Below are positions 18,269 to 26,591 of a stretch of 64,000 nt of DNA, in pieces. This DNA comes from an uncultured Granulosicoccus sp. (GTDB taxonomy: Bacteria; Pseudomonadota; Gammaproteobacteria; Granulosicoccales; Granulosicoccaceae). The stretch lies in the NCBI GenBank assembly GCA_947492525.1, contig CANLNQ010000011.1, positions 124,001 through 188,000 of the forward strand, read 5' to 3'. Made by a program: the position numbers and the translations under genes. Below the pieces are notes generated by a model. The model was not told the DNA's origin. It did not search any database and saw only the letters and a list, made by a program, of their open reading frames with translations. How positions within the stretch are numbered: the first letter of the stretch is position 1; each line of letters opens with the position of its first letter.

Positions 18269-19483
18269 ATGAATCTGTCGAATCCCAGACTCCTGTTGTC
18301 GGCCATGTTCCTGACAGCGGTACTCAGCGGTTGTAGTGATTCCTCCAGCACTTCCGACGGCGGCCTGCTGGATGATCCAAGCGGCACCGATGGCGCCGGA
18401 ACCGACACCGGCAGCGAGACCGGTTCGGACACCAGTGGCACGGACACCGGCAGCGAGACTGGTTCGGACACCAGTGGCCCGGACACCGGCAGCGACATAG
18501 GCTCGGACACCAGTGGCACGGACAGCGGCACCGACACTGGGTCGGACACCAGTGGCACGGACACCGGCAGCGACACAGGCTCGGACACCAGTGGCACGGA
18601 CACTGGCAGCGACACAGGCTCGGATACCAGTGGCACGGACACCGGCAGCGACACAGGCTCGGATACCAGTGGCACGGACACCGGCAGCGACACAGGCTCG
18701 GACACCAGTGGCACGGACACCGGCAGCGACACAGGCTCGGACACCAGCGGCACGGACACCGGCAGCGACACAGGCTCGGACACCAGTGGCACGGACACTG
18801 GCAGCGACACAGGCTCGGAAACCAGTGGCACGGACACCGGCAGCGACACAGGCTCGGATACCAGTGGCACGGACACAGGCTCTGACACCGGTGGCGAAGA
18901 CGGGATCGATATACTGACACCGGTCGTCGATGCGGGAAGTGACCTGGAAGGACTGCTCGCCGATCTCAAGCTCCATGTAGGCAATACGCTGCTTGATCTG
19001 AACCAGCGATTGACTTCAGGCATGGAGCTGACAGAGCAACAGGACATCTGCCTGGGAGCCTATGATCCGGCTGTCGGTGAACAGTTGACTGCCATCGATT
19101 GCGCAACGCCATTGGCAATCGGAGACATTCCCCTGCGACTGGCCGAGGCTGCCTTCTACGATACCGACAGCTGTCATGTCAGCCTGTCGAAGGGCAGCAT
19201 CGGCGACTGTCAACTGCAGAGAGCCTCGCTGACAATCAGCCCCGAATGGGTATTGCCGGAAGGAGAAAGGCGTCCGGTTGTCGTGTACGCAGGCGCGCTT
19301 CTCGACTATGCCATTGGCGATACGAACCTTCATATCACAAGCAATGAGGACGCCCTGGCGGGTTATTTCAGCTGCACGATCGACCTGCTGACCGGATCGG
19401 CAAGCTCAGACGAAAATGGCGGGTCCTGTTCCAGCATCATTACAGCAACTGCCGATCGACTCGACGAACTGCTGCACGACTGA
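18269..19483 (+). CDS. Lipoprotein with 39-bp tandem repeats rich in Ser/Gly/Thr/Asp
   Basis: The ATG at 18269 gives a lipoprotein signal (LLLSAMFLTAVLSGC, lipobox LSGC with Cys22). An in-frame ATG at 18221 would add 16 residues before the signal and is less likely. Residues ~43-208 are ~12 copies of the 13-residue unit SGTDTGSDTGSDT, an extremely acidic, uncharged-plus-Asp stalk that may bind Ca2+. A folded C-terminal part of ~195 residues follows with several cysteines (DICLGAYD, AIDCATPL, DSCHVSL, GDCQLQR, SCTIDLL, GSCSSII) that could form disulphides. I do not recognise that domain. The likely role is a surface or periplasmic stalked protein. A strong hairpin follows the gene. Confidence 0.85.
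   Translation: MNLSNPRLLLSAMFLTAVLSGCSDSSSTSDGGLLDDPSGTDGAGTDTGSETGSDTSGTDTGSETGSDTSGPDTGSDIGSDTSGTDSGTDTGSDTSGTDTGSDTGSDTSGTDTGSDTGSDTSGTDTGSDTGSDTSGTDTGSDTGSDTSGTDTGSDTGSDTSGTDTGSDTGSDTSGTDTGSDTGSETSGTDTGSDTGSDTSGTDTGSDTGGEDGIDILTPVVDAGSDLEGLLADLKLHVGNTLLDLNQRLTSGMELTEQQDICLGAYDPAVGEQLTAIDCATPLAIGDIPLRLAEAAFYDTDSCHVSLSKGSIGDCQLQRASLTISPEWVLPEGERRPVVVYAGALLDYAIGDTNLHITSNEDALAGYFSCTIDLLTGSASSDENGGSCSSIITATADRLDELLHD
18397..18891 (+). repeat. 39-bp tandem repeat array in lipoprotein gene
   Basis: About 12 copies of a 39-bp unit encode SGTDTGSDTGSDT, with a few single-codon variants near the 5' end (SGPDTGSDIGSDT, SGTDSGTDTGSDT) and nearly identical copies in the middle. The homogeneous centre suggests recent expansion by recombination or slippage. 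The unit keeps the frame. Reverse-strand open frames across the array are artefacts of the periodicity. Confidence 0.95.
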
Positions 19484-19504
19484 CAGGCACCGTCGTTCTG
19501 CAAC

Positions 19505-19529
19505 CGGGTCCCCGCTAGCCGGGGACCCG
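19505..19529. terminator. GC-rich hairpin between convergent genes
   Basis: CGGGTCCCCG and CGGGGACCCG form a perfect 10-bp stem with a CTAGC loop. It lies between the stop of the repeat lipoprotein (19483) and the stop of the leftward cytochrome gene (19571), so it could end both transcripts. No long U run follows. Confidence 0.75.
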
Positions 19530-19570
19530 CATGCACCGATGCAGCGTCGCCATCGCCGTTTACTTGATGC

Positions 19571-21337
19571 TCAGCGGAGCTGCAGGGTGTCGCTGGCGAT
19601 GACTTCCGCCTTCAGTTCGCTGGCATCGAACAGCGTCTTGAACTGATCGACAGCGGGCAATTCCACGTCCTCGAACAGATCCTGTATATGCCCGTACGCC
19701 AGTGGCTGGTAAACCAGTTCTGCAAACACGGTGTACTCACCGCTGGCAGGCAGAGCCACCTGATAGGTGACGGTATCCCCGCCCTGCTGGAAACTGCTAT
19801 CCATGCTCGCCGCACCCACCGTGCTGATGTTATCCGGCGCTGACGCCTTGTCGAAACCGTCTGGCAACAGGCGATTGTCCTTCAGGTATCGGGCTGCCTG
19901 CATCAGTGTATGGGTCACCTGATCGGCCGAATCACCCATGATGGCCTCGTAGACCTGCACCTGATCCGGAGAATCGATGATGTCGTGGTGCAATTCGTAT
20001 TGACTGCTGTCGGTATCGGCCGATACGCCAGCGACACTGCCATCGCTGTTCAATGCACCGGACTCGAATACCACCGTACCCGCCGCATCGCTAACCACGA
20101 AGTGAACATGAACGCGTCTCGACGGAAAACCACTGGGTAGCTTGTGTCCGGTCCGGTTGCGAATCACCAGCCGGGTTTCCAGCATGCCATCGCGAATGAC
20201 GCTATCGCTGATATCCACATCAGCCGCCTGCTGCAGAAACGCCCGGTTACGCTCGATGGACTCCTCGAAGCGGGCCGCGGGAACGGTAATCCCCAGCTCA
20301 TCTGCATACGTCATGAGCATGCTCTGCATGACGGTATTGGCACCCAGAAACGTGTGCCGAGAGACACCCTCTCGCGGAATGCCACCACCTCGGCTGGCCA
20401 GACTCACTTCGCCAGGCACTACCGGCATATGGCATGTCTGACACGTTTGCTGATCGACACCCTCCTGGGCATAGACGCTGTTCTTCCACTCGGAAAACAC
20501 CATCTGCTCGGGAAAGAAACCCGTTGCCATATCGTTCTGATGCCCACCACTGGGGGTCTCGAGGTCATGACAGGAGGCGCAGACATCAGACGTACTCATG
20601 TGCGCACCGAAAACCGGGTTGAAACGCACTTGCGATTGCATGAGGACACCATTCGGATCCGAATAGGGTCCATAGGCCGGGCGCTCAGACGGGTTATCCT
20701 TCTCCAGAACACTGAAATTACCCGAGTTGCCTTCCGGTGTCCCCAGAAGCGCATCGTTGTCGATCTGATGGCAGAGCGTGCAGCTGACTCCGTCCATGGC
20801 GTGGTCGAACAATGGATTGACCTCATCCAGAAGCCCACCGGATGCCAGGGATATGGCCAGGCCGTTCTTACGAGCGGTGTCATTGGCCATTGGCGCATGA
20901 CAGCGCGAACAGGTGTCACCGAGCGTGTCCTGCAATTGCGGATTGCGTTTGGTTTCCGCAGCAACCTTGGCAATCCAGTAGGGATCTCTGGCGGCATTGG
21001 CCATCATGCTGCCCGACCAGTCCCGCCCCATGGAGATATCGTTTCCGGAGGCGTCCTGCAGATCATCGTGACAGGCGGAACATTGCCCGGCACCTGAAAA
21101 ATGATCTCCGGTGAAACCCGTGGCGTGAGGAGCGAGGTCAGGCAATGCGCCACTGCCTGCAACAACTCCTGACCCCGATCCGCCATCATCTCCCGAGTCG
21201 CTACTACCCGCTTCGCCAGTACCCCCAGCGCTCGTGCCACCACCTGACGAGTCCAGCTGCACGCCATCACTGCAGGCGATCAAGGTCGACATCAGTAATG
21301 CCACCATCAGGTAGCGAATGCCTTCGCATGTTTTCAC
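19571..21337 (-). CDS. Pentahaem c-type cytochrome lipoprotein (cytochrome c554-like)
   Basis: A 588-residue protein with five CXXCH haem-binding motifs: CSACH, CSRCH, CTLCH, CASCH and CQTCH, all in the first ~300 residues. The N terminus is a lipoprotein signal (YLMVALLMSTLIAC, lipobox LIAC), followed by a Gly/Ser-rich linker. The haem part has the spacing of the cytochrome c554 / multihaem families. The C-terminal half (for example VIRNRTGHKLPSGFPSRRVHVHF) is the beta-rich domain often attached to such proteins. The GTG start overlaps the stop of the PQQ dehydrogenase gene (GTGA), so it is probably the electron acceptor of that enzyme. Outer-membrane or periplasmic placement is inferred. 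Confidence 0.88.
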   Translation of the reverse strand: MKTCEGIRYLMVALLMSTLIACSDGVQLDSSGGGTSAGGTGEAGSSDSGDDGGSGSGVVAGSGALPDLAPHATGFTGDHFSGAGQCSACHDDLQDASGNDISMGRDWSGSMMANAARDPYWIAKVAAETKRNPQLQDTLGDTCSRCHAPMANDTARKNGLAISLASGGLLDEVNPLFDHAMDGVSCTLCHQIDNDALLGTPEGNSGNFSVLEKDNPSERPAYGPYSDPNGVLMQSQVRFNPVFGAHMSTSDVCASCHDLETPSGGHQNDMATGFFPEQMVFSEWKNSVYAQEGVDQQTCQTCHMPVVPGEVSLASRGGGIPREGVSRHTFLGANTVMQSMLMTYADELGITVPAARFEESIERNRAFLQQAADVDISDSVIRDGMLETRLVIRNRTGHKLPSGFPSRRVHVHFVVSDAAGTVVFESGALNSDGSVAGVSADTDSSQYELHHDIIDSPDQVQVYEAIMGDSADQVTHTLMQAARYLKDNRLLPDGFDKASAPDNISTVGAASMDSSFQQGGDTVTYQVALPASGEYTVFAELVYQPLAYGHIQDLFEDVELPAVDQFKTLFDASELKAEVIASDTLQLR

Positions 21338-22908
21338 GATTCGACCCGGGAACGCTCAGTCCGTCGTGTGCATGCGCACCGCAATCCGAGGCCGAGGGTC
21401 AACAGGCAAAGCCATGCAAATGACATCGCACCGACCACCACCGGACTTGAGGCCTCGTCTCCGGCAGCTGTATTACCACCGTCCTGTCCTCCATCGGTGT
21501 CAACACCGTCACCGTCACCGTCACCGTCACCGTCACCGTCACCGTCACCGTCAGTATCCTCTCCAGTCGTTCCACCGGCGCCGGTGTAGCGAATGCGGCG
21601 TACCTCACCAGTCGTGATACTCGCGTAGTAGATGGCACCATCATCGCCTGTACGAATTTCCGTCATGGGTAGCATGTCAGTGGCAAATGCGCTGCTACTC
21701 ACAGCATCGGCGTCACTGACGTCGGCCACCCGCATCCAGCCCTGAATGAAATCGCCGTAGAACAGCATGCCGGTGTACTCGGCTGGAAACGCTTCTCCGA
21801 AATAGAAATCGCCAACCATGGCACTACTGCCAGACTCGGCGTGCTCCCAACTCAGCAGCGGTGCTTCAATCTCCTCACTGGACTGGTAAAGGCTCTGGCA
21901 GAAATCCAGCGGCTCGAACCCCGTCTGGCGCTCGTTGCCCTCTCGCCCACCTTCATAGCAGGGCCAACCGAAATTACGTGCAATCCCGCCGTTGATTTCC
22001 TCCCAGAGCTCTTCCCCCACATCCCCCACGTAGGGCACCCCTGTCAGTGGGTGTATGGTCATGCTGTACGGGTTACGCAAACCGTAACTGAGCACGCGTG
22101 ATCGGTTGCTGGCCGGGTTTCCATCAAAGAAGGGGTTATCCGACAGACCCTCACCGGTCTCCGGATCTATACGCAGGATCTTGCCACGCAAGCTGTCCAG
22201 ATCGTAGGTCATCTGTGTCAGTGGCTCGAATGTGCGATAGCTGGCTCCGTCGCCGTTACTGACGTACAAGGAGCCATCCTCGGCAAAACGCATGGCACCG
22301 ATGGTATGCGAATCCTCATCCACCGGCAGGCAGTCCTCGATGGGACTACCGATCGGTCCGCAAGACGGGGTCTGCGTATCAAATCGCTCTTCCGCATTGC
22401 CGATGTTGGCGTAGGTACTGTTCTGTCCCAGAATGATCCTTTCGCTGCCGACCTCGGCAACGTTGTAGTCCTGTGAAGCATCTGCCGTATAGCGAGCCAG
22501 GCGCGACACACGGTTACCATTGCCTTCAGGCACTCCCGGCCCGGTCAGTCCTTCACTGACCAGCTCTGGCGGGTCGAAGGTATAGAGCACGTAAACATGA
22601 GGTGTCGCAGGAAAACCCGGGTGCACGGCAACCGATAGCAGGCCGCGATCGACTCTGTCGTTCACGATATCGCTGATGTCCAGAAATGGCTCATCGAGCA
22701 GTTGACCGTCTCGTACAACACGCACCACACCGGACTTCTCACTGATGAAGACTCTGCCGAGCGCCGAGGCATCAAAGCCGGTGATCTGCCCATCCAGCCC
22801 GGCAATGAAGGGCTCGTCGATGAAGCCGTCGGGAAGCTCTATGGCCCGCGCCGGCAGCAGAAACAAGAGCAGCAGGACAGTGGTTACAGCCTTGAATCTG
22901 ATCAGCAT
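21334..22908 (-). CDS. PQQ-dependent sugar dehydrogenase (glucose/sorbosone dehydrogenase family) with C-terminal anchor
   Basis: From the ATG at 22908 the protein starts with a clean signal peptide (AVTTVLLLLFLLPARA); an upstream in-frame start at 22995 would bury it. The six-bladed propeller motifs of the family are present: RGLLSVAVHPGFP, DGSLYVSNGDGASY, LRGKILRIDPETGEG, SYGLRNPYSM and NFGWPCYEGG. The C terminus is unusual: a (Asp-Gly)n linker, then SSPVVVGAMSFAWLCLLTL and a basic tail with RRTERSR, a tripartite anchor reminiscent of GlyGly-CTERM proteins but without the GG. It overlaps the pentahaem cytochrome gene by 4 bp. The substrate is probably a sugar or related alcohol; PQQ synthesis genes are not in the window. 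Confidence 0.87.
   Translation of the reverse strand: MLIRFKAVTTVLLLLFLLPARAIELPDGFIDEPFIAGLDGQITGFDASALGRVFISEKSGVVRVVRDGQLLDEPFLDISDIVNDRVDRGLLSVAVHPGFPATPHVYVLYTFDPPELVSEGLTGPGVPEGNGNRVSRLARYTADASQDYNVAEVGSERIILGQNSTYANIGNAEERFDTQTPSCGPIGSPIEDCLPVDEDSHTIGAMRFAEDGSLYVSNGDGASYRTFEPLTQMTYDLDSLRGKILRIDPETGEGLSDNPFFDGNPASNRSRVLSYGLRNPYSMTIHPLTGVPYVGDVGEELWEEINGGIARNFGWPCYEGGREGNERQTGFEPLDFCQSLYQSSEEIEAPLLSWEHAESGSSAMVGDFYFGEAFPAEYTGMLFYGDFIQGWMRVADVSDADAVSSSAFATDMLPMTEIRTGDDGAIYYASITTGEVRRIRYTGAGGTTGEDTDGDGDGDGDGDGDGDGVDTDGGQDGGNTAAGDEASSPVVVGAMSFAWLCLLTLGLGLRCACTRRTERSRVES
21504..21551 (-). repeat. Hexanucleotide array (CACCGT)8 in PQQ dehydrogenase gene
   Basis: Eight perfect CACCGT units (plus-strand sense) encode the (Asp-Gly)n linker between the propeller domain and the C-terminal membrane anchor. 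The 6-bp unit preserves the frame, so copy number sets linker length. Confidence 0.93.
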
Positions 22909-23251
22909 CTGGCACAAGGTTCTCGGTTGATACGTCAGTGAACATCCGTTGAAATGTGAGCGCCTTTCCAGGCAGCAGCAAGTGCTTGCCGACATCAGCC
23001 TGTTCGAGCACAGGGCATTCTAGCCTGCCATCAAATGGCAGGCATGCTGCATGCCGTATTCAATGCCTGATTCGTGATACACCACGAGTCGGATCAATCC
23101 TCGAAGGCTGCACCGGGTCTGAGCCTGCAACAGGCCAGTTGCTCATGGACCAGGAAGACTCAGCAAGGGTTTCCCGACCTTTCGTGACACACGTCTGCTT
23201 CTGCATCAGAGAGTCCGACGTGAGTGGCCAGAAGTACGAACGGCGCACAGT
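22909..23251. other. Intergenic region upstream of PQQ dehydrogenase, with a hairpin
   Basis: 343 bases between the glucokinase stop and the PQQ dehydrogenase start, both leftward. I see no credible gene. At 23023-23043, GCCTGCCAT and ATGGCAGGC form a perfect 9-bp stem with a 3-base loop. It could end the glk transcript or act in the leader of the dehydrogenase operon. The promoter of the dehydrogenase-cytochrome pair should lie here, but no clear sigma-70 match is visible. Confidence 0.5.
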
Positions 23252-24205
23252 CTAGATAAGCTGAGCGGCGCCGACCAGTGCCGGATAGGGCGACTGGATG
23301 ACGAAACTGGGCACCTTCTCCAGGTAGCCCTGCATGCGCCCCTTCGCCTCGAACTGCTCGCGGAACCCTGATCTGACAAAGAATTCACCCAATCTGGGCA
23401 CGATACCGCCACCGATGTAGACGCCACCTTCAGCGCCCAGAGTCAGGACGAGATTACCGGCACAGGACCCCAGCAACTCACAGAACATCGAAAGTGCTTC
23501 CGCGCAGGCTGCATGCTCGGAATCGGCGGCGGCCGACATGCCATTGGCTGTGATGTCTGCCGGGGAGTACTCCCGCAAGGCCAGACCGTCGATCTCGCGC
23601 AAGGCCGTGACGATATTGACCAGACCCGGGCCAGACAGGAAACGTTCGGCGGATACATGTCGGTAACGCCGCGCCAGCACTTCGTACACCGCGCGTTCAC
23701 GATCTGTTCGCACACCGAGTGACACATGACCACCCTCGCCCTGCAAGGCTGTCCAATGCTGGCCGCACGGTATCAGGCCGGATACGCCCAGGCCCGTACC
23801 CGGACCGATGATGGCCTTGGCATGATTGGGCACTTCGGTGCCGCCGCCGATCTTCATCAGCTCCCCAGCGGGCAGATGCGGTACGGACAAGGCGAGCGCC
23901 GTGAAATCGTTGACCACATGCAAGGTATCGATACCCAGCTGTCGGCGCGTCTCTTCAATGGAAAACGACCAATGATTGTTGGTCAGTTTGACCGCATCGC
24001 CCGTGACGGGTGTTGCTACAGCAACGGCTGCGGCAGAGATACGGTCGATATCATGATCAGCCAGGTAGGTCGAGATCGCTGCACCAAGGCTGGGAAAATC
24101 GCCTGTGCTCAAGGTGCTGGAAGATACCGGCTGACCGTCATCATCCAGGAGTGCGAACCGTGCGTTGGTTCCACCCACATCGCCGACTAATCGAGTGCCG
24201 CTCAT
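23252..24205 (-). CDS. glk: Glucokinase
   Basis: A 317-residue ROK-unrelated bacterial glucokinase (Glk/hexokinase fold). The N-terminal phosphate-binding loop is DVGGTNARFALLDD, the sugar-binding part is VVNDFTALALSVPHL, the catalytic region includes IIGPGTGLGVSGL, and the zinc-independent GEGGHVSLGVRTDRE segment is typical of proteobacterial Glk. VYIGGGIVPRLGEFF is the adenosine-binding motif. It phosphorylates glucose with ATP to glucose 6-phosphate in the cytoplasm. It is not accompanied by Entner-Doudoroff genes. It lies just upstream of the PQQ sugar dehydrogenase unit on the same strand, with a 343-base gap, so co-regulation is possible but not shown. Confidence 0.95.
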   Translation of the reverse strand: MSGTRLVGDVGGTNARFALLDDDGQPVSSSTLSTGDFPSLGAAISTYLADHDIDRISAAAVAVATPVTGDAVKLTNNHWSFSIEETRRQLGIDTLHVVNDFTALALSVPHLPAGELMKIGGGTEVPNHAKAIIGPGTGLGVSGLIPCGQHWTALQGEGGHVSLGVRTDRERAVYEVLARRYRHVSAERFLSGPGLVNIVTALREIDGLALREYSPADITANGMSAAADSEHAACAEALSMFCELLGSCAGNLVLTLGAEGGVYIGGGIVPRLGEFFVRSGFREQFEAKGRMQGYLEKVPSFVIQSPYPALVGAAQLI

Positions 24206-24227
24206 GGCTTACGTACCGGGTATCTAA

Positions 24228-24319
24228 TGGCGGAGAGAGAGGGATTCGAACCCTCGATACGCTTTAAAACGTATACTCCCTTAGCAGGGGAGCGCCTTCA
24301 GCCACTCGGCCACCTCTCC
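24228..24319 (-). tRNA. tRNA-Ser (anticodon GCU)
   Basis: Class II tRNA of 92 bases including the encoded CCA. The 7-bp acceptor stem starts GGAGAGG, the D arm has GGCCGAGTGG, the anticodon loop is CTGCTAA (GCU), there is a long variable arm, and the T arm has GGTTCGAATCC. It sits downstream of csrA, as in many gammaproteobacteria. Confidence 0.96.
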
Positions 24320-24467
24320 GAATCGATGTCTGCCAGACGCAAAAGCTGCGATAAGCAGCTTGGCAGGACAACTAAATCGTTTGAAATATCTGGGCAACGG
24401 TAAACCCGGAAGTACAACAGATTGCAGCTGATTCAGAAAGAACTGAAAACTGCAATGACTCAAAAAC

Positions 24468-24544
24468 TGGCGCGCCCGGAAGGATTCGAACCTCCGACCG
24501 CCTGGTTCGTAGCCAGGTACTCTATCCAACTGAGCTACGGGCGC
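24468..24544 (-). tRNA. tRNA-Arg (anticodon ACG)
   Basis: A 77-base tRNA with encoded CCA. The acceptor stem is GCGCCCG, the D loop AGCTCAGTTGGATAGAG, the anticodon loop CTACGAA (ACG, wobble A probably edited to inosine) and the T loop GGTTCGAATCC. It lies between csrA and tRNA-Ser on the same strand. Confidence 0.96.
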
Positions 24545-24684
24545 GTTGTTTTTGCGACCTGCGAATTATGGTTGGTGAAAGACCTCTCGTCAACCTATCG
24601 CGACAACTATTTTCATCTTTTTCTTCTTCAATACCGATTTCAACGACTGATCGGCCACAGCTACCACATTGCGACGATGAAGAC

Positions 24685-24918
24685 TCAGCCTTCTAAAGCA
24701 TAAGACTTGACGTCAGCATTCATCTCTTGAGCGTCTGATGCCCCTTCGCCTTCCTGCTCCTTCTTGATACGGGCGTAGATTTCCTCTCGATGTACTGCAA
24801 CCTCTTTAGGTGCATTGACGCCGATACGAACCTGGTTACCTTTCACGCCCAGAACAGTGACAGACACTTCGTCACCGATCATCAGCGTTTCGCCTACCCT
24901 ACGAGTCAAAATCAACAT
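24685..24918 (-). CDS. csrA: Carbon storage regulator CsrA/RsmA
   Basis: A 77-residue RNA-binding regulator. The start [18 protein letters not shown] is invariant in the family and fixes the ATG at 24918; an AGGAG ribosome binding site is 8 bases upstream. The second RNA-contact segment ([19 protein letters not shown]) is intact, including the key arginine in VHREE. CsrA dimers bind GGA motifs in mRNA leaders and control carbon flux, motility and biofilm formation. The C-terminal tail ([22 protein letters not shown]) is longer than in E. coli (61 residues). It follows lysC and precedes tRNA-Arg and tRNA-Ser, the usual alaS-lysC-csrA-tRNA order. Confidence 0.97.
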   Translation of the reverse strand: MLILTRRVGETLMIGDEVSVTVLGVKGNQVRIGVNAPKEVAVHREEIYARIKKEQEGEGASDAQEMNADVKSYALEG

Positions 24919-25202
24919 ACTACAAGCTCCTGTGCAGAAGCGTCTCTGACGACATGTCAGCGCGCTGTTTGCGTTTCCTTGCGCCAAAGAGACATTGATT
25001 GCTCCCTTCGGTTCAAACGGAATTATCTCAGCTCGTTGTGTTGTTTATGCCCTGTAACCTCGATACCCCGTGACATTTAACAGTTGAGTAACGAACGCAC
25101 GTGAACATGGAATCCACGGCGTTCGTCAGAGTGTCCTGGTGAGTCACGGGCTCGTCACTATGTAAACTGCTGTCACACACCTTGCGCAACGGCACTGTCT
25201 GC

Positions 25203-26444
25203 TCAGGATTCCACTACGTCCTCGCCTGCCAGACCGAACTCTTCATGCAGTGCGCGCACGCCGAGTTCCAGGTATTTTTCATCGATCACGACGCTGATCT
25301 TGATTTCGGACGTGGAGATCAGACGCAGGTTGATGCCCGCATCCGCAAGGCTCTTGAACATGCGGCTGGCGATGCCTGCGTGAGAACGCATACCCACGCC
25401 GACAATGGAGAGCTTGGCGATACGGTCATCACCTGAAATCGTGGCAGCGCTCAGGGTTTCGTTGTTGCTCTTCAGATAATCGATGACACGCTGGTACTCA
25501 TCGCGATGCACGGTGAAGGTAAAGTCGGTCGTGTCGTCAGCGCCGATGTTCTGAATGATCATGTCTACTTCGATATTCAGGTCGGAGATGGGGCCCAGAA
25601 TCGCGTAAGCGGTTCCGGGGCAATCAGCCACGCCGGTCACCGTAATCTGTGCCTCATCCCGTGTGAACGCTATACCGGACACTAGCGCCTGTTCCATTGT
25701 GTTTTCCTCGTCATCGTAAGTTATCAGGGTGCCGTCACCGGGCTTGAAGCTCGAGAGTACGCGCAACGGTACATTGTATTTGCCAGCGAATTCCACCGCC
25801 CGAATCTGCAACACCTTCGATCCGAGACTGGCCATCTCCAGCATCTCCTCGAACGTTATCCGGTCCAGTCGGCGCGCGCGGCTCTCGACCCTGGGATCGG
25901 TGGTATAGACGCCATCCACATCAGTATAGATCTGGCATTCGTCGCATTTGAGTGCCGCCGCCAGAGCCACTGCCGACGTGTCCGATCCACCACGCCCCAG
26001 CGTGGTTATGTTGCCGTTCTCATCCACACCCTGAAAGCCGGCAACGACGACCACACGCCCTGACTTGACGTCTTCCATGATCCGGTCTGTGTCGATATCC
26101 AGGATACGGGCTTTGCTGTGACTCGTGTCCGTCAGTATGCGTACCTGAGATCCCGTATAGGAGCGCGCCTCGACACCCAGCTCTTTCAGCGCCATGCTCA
26201 ACAGAGCAATCGTGACCTGTTCGCCTGTAGCCAACAGCACATCCAGCTCGCGCACGTCGACAACGGCGGGCATGACCTCTCGAGCAAGCCCGACCAGACG
26301 GTTGGTTTCCCCGGACATCGCCGAGACCACCACCACGACATCATCTCCTGCCTCACGTGCCTGCTTGATGCTCTGAGCAACATGCTGGATACGCTCGACA
26401 CTACCGACGGATGTGCCGCCGTACTTCTTGACCAGAAACGCCAT
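25203..26444 (-). CDS. lysC: Aspartate kinase
   Basis: A 413-residue single-function aspartokinase, the usual size for the alpha form. The N-terminal signature VKKYGGTSVGSVERI is complete, followed by the catalytic GRGGSDTSAVALAAAL and the substrate segment YTDVDGVYTTDPR. Two ACT domains at the C terminus (ITVTGVADCPGTAYAI and SIVGVGMRSHAGIA) should give feedback control by lysine and/or threonine. It catalyses ATP-dependent phosphorylation of aspartate, the first step to lysine, threonine and methionine. It lies 147 bases downstream of alaS in the same direction. Confidence 0.97.
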   Translation of the reverse strand: MAFLVKKYGGTSVGSVERIQHVAQSIKQAREAGDDVVVVVSAMSGETNRLVGLAREVMPAVVDVRELDVLLATGEQVTIALLSMALKELGVEARSYTGSQVRILTDTSHSKARILDIDTDRIMEDVKSGRVVVVAGFQGVDENGNITTLGRGGSDTSAVALAAALKCDECQIYTDVDGVYTTDPRVESRARRLDRITFEEMLEMASLGSKVLQIRAVEFAGKYNVPLRVLSSFKPGDGTLITYDDEENTMEQALVSGIAFTRDEAQITVTGVADCPGTAYAILGPISDLNIEVDMIIQNIGADDTTDFTFTVHRDEYQRVIDYLKSNNETLSAATISGDDRIAKLSIVGVGMRSHAGIASRMFKSLADAGINLRLISTSEIKISVVIDEKYLELGVRALHEEFGLAGEDVVES

Positions 26445-26591
26445 ATTGGATACTGCACACCTCTATCTGTGAACTGTTGCGCCAAAGCCGCCATTGTGCT
26501 CGCGCGCCTGCTGCTGGCCGAGCACCCCATACCTGCCGGCAAACCATTACCGCCAGGCCCGAACCGTCATCACCTTACCCTGCCACGCGTA

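Noticed and set aside
18513-18917. Ala/Arg/Thr-rich open frame in another plus-strand frame of the same array
   Set aside because: No ribosome binding site or signal, and it ends where the repeats end.
18119-19047. Long reverse-strand open frames across the 39-bp array, giving Val/Arg/Ala- or Pro/Val/Ser-rich translations
   Set aside because: Repeats with a period divisible by 3 keep several frames open by chance; the plus-strand frame has a lipoprotein signal and a folded C-terminal part, the others have none.
24228-24544. Integration site at the two tRNA genes
   Set aside because: Both tRNAs are intact with encoded CCA and no duplicated 3' tRNA fragment or integrase is nearby.
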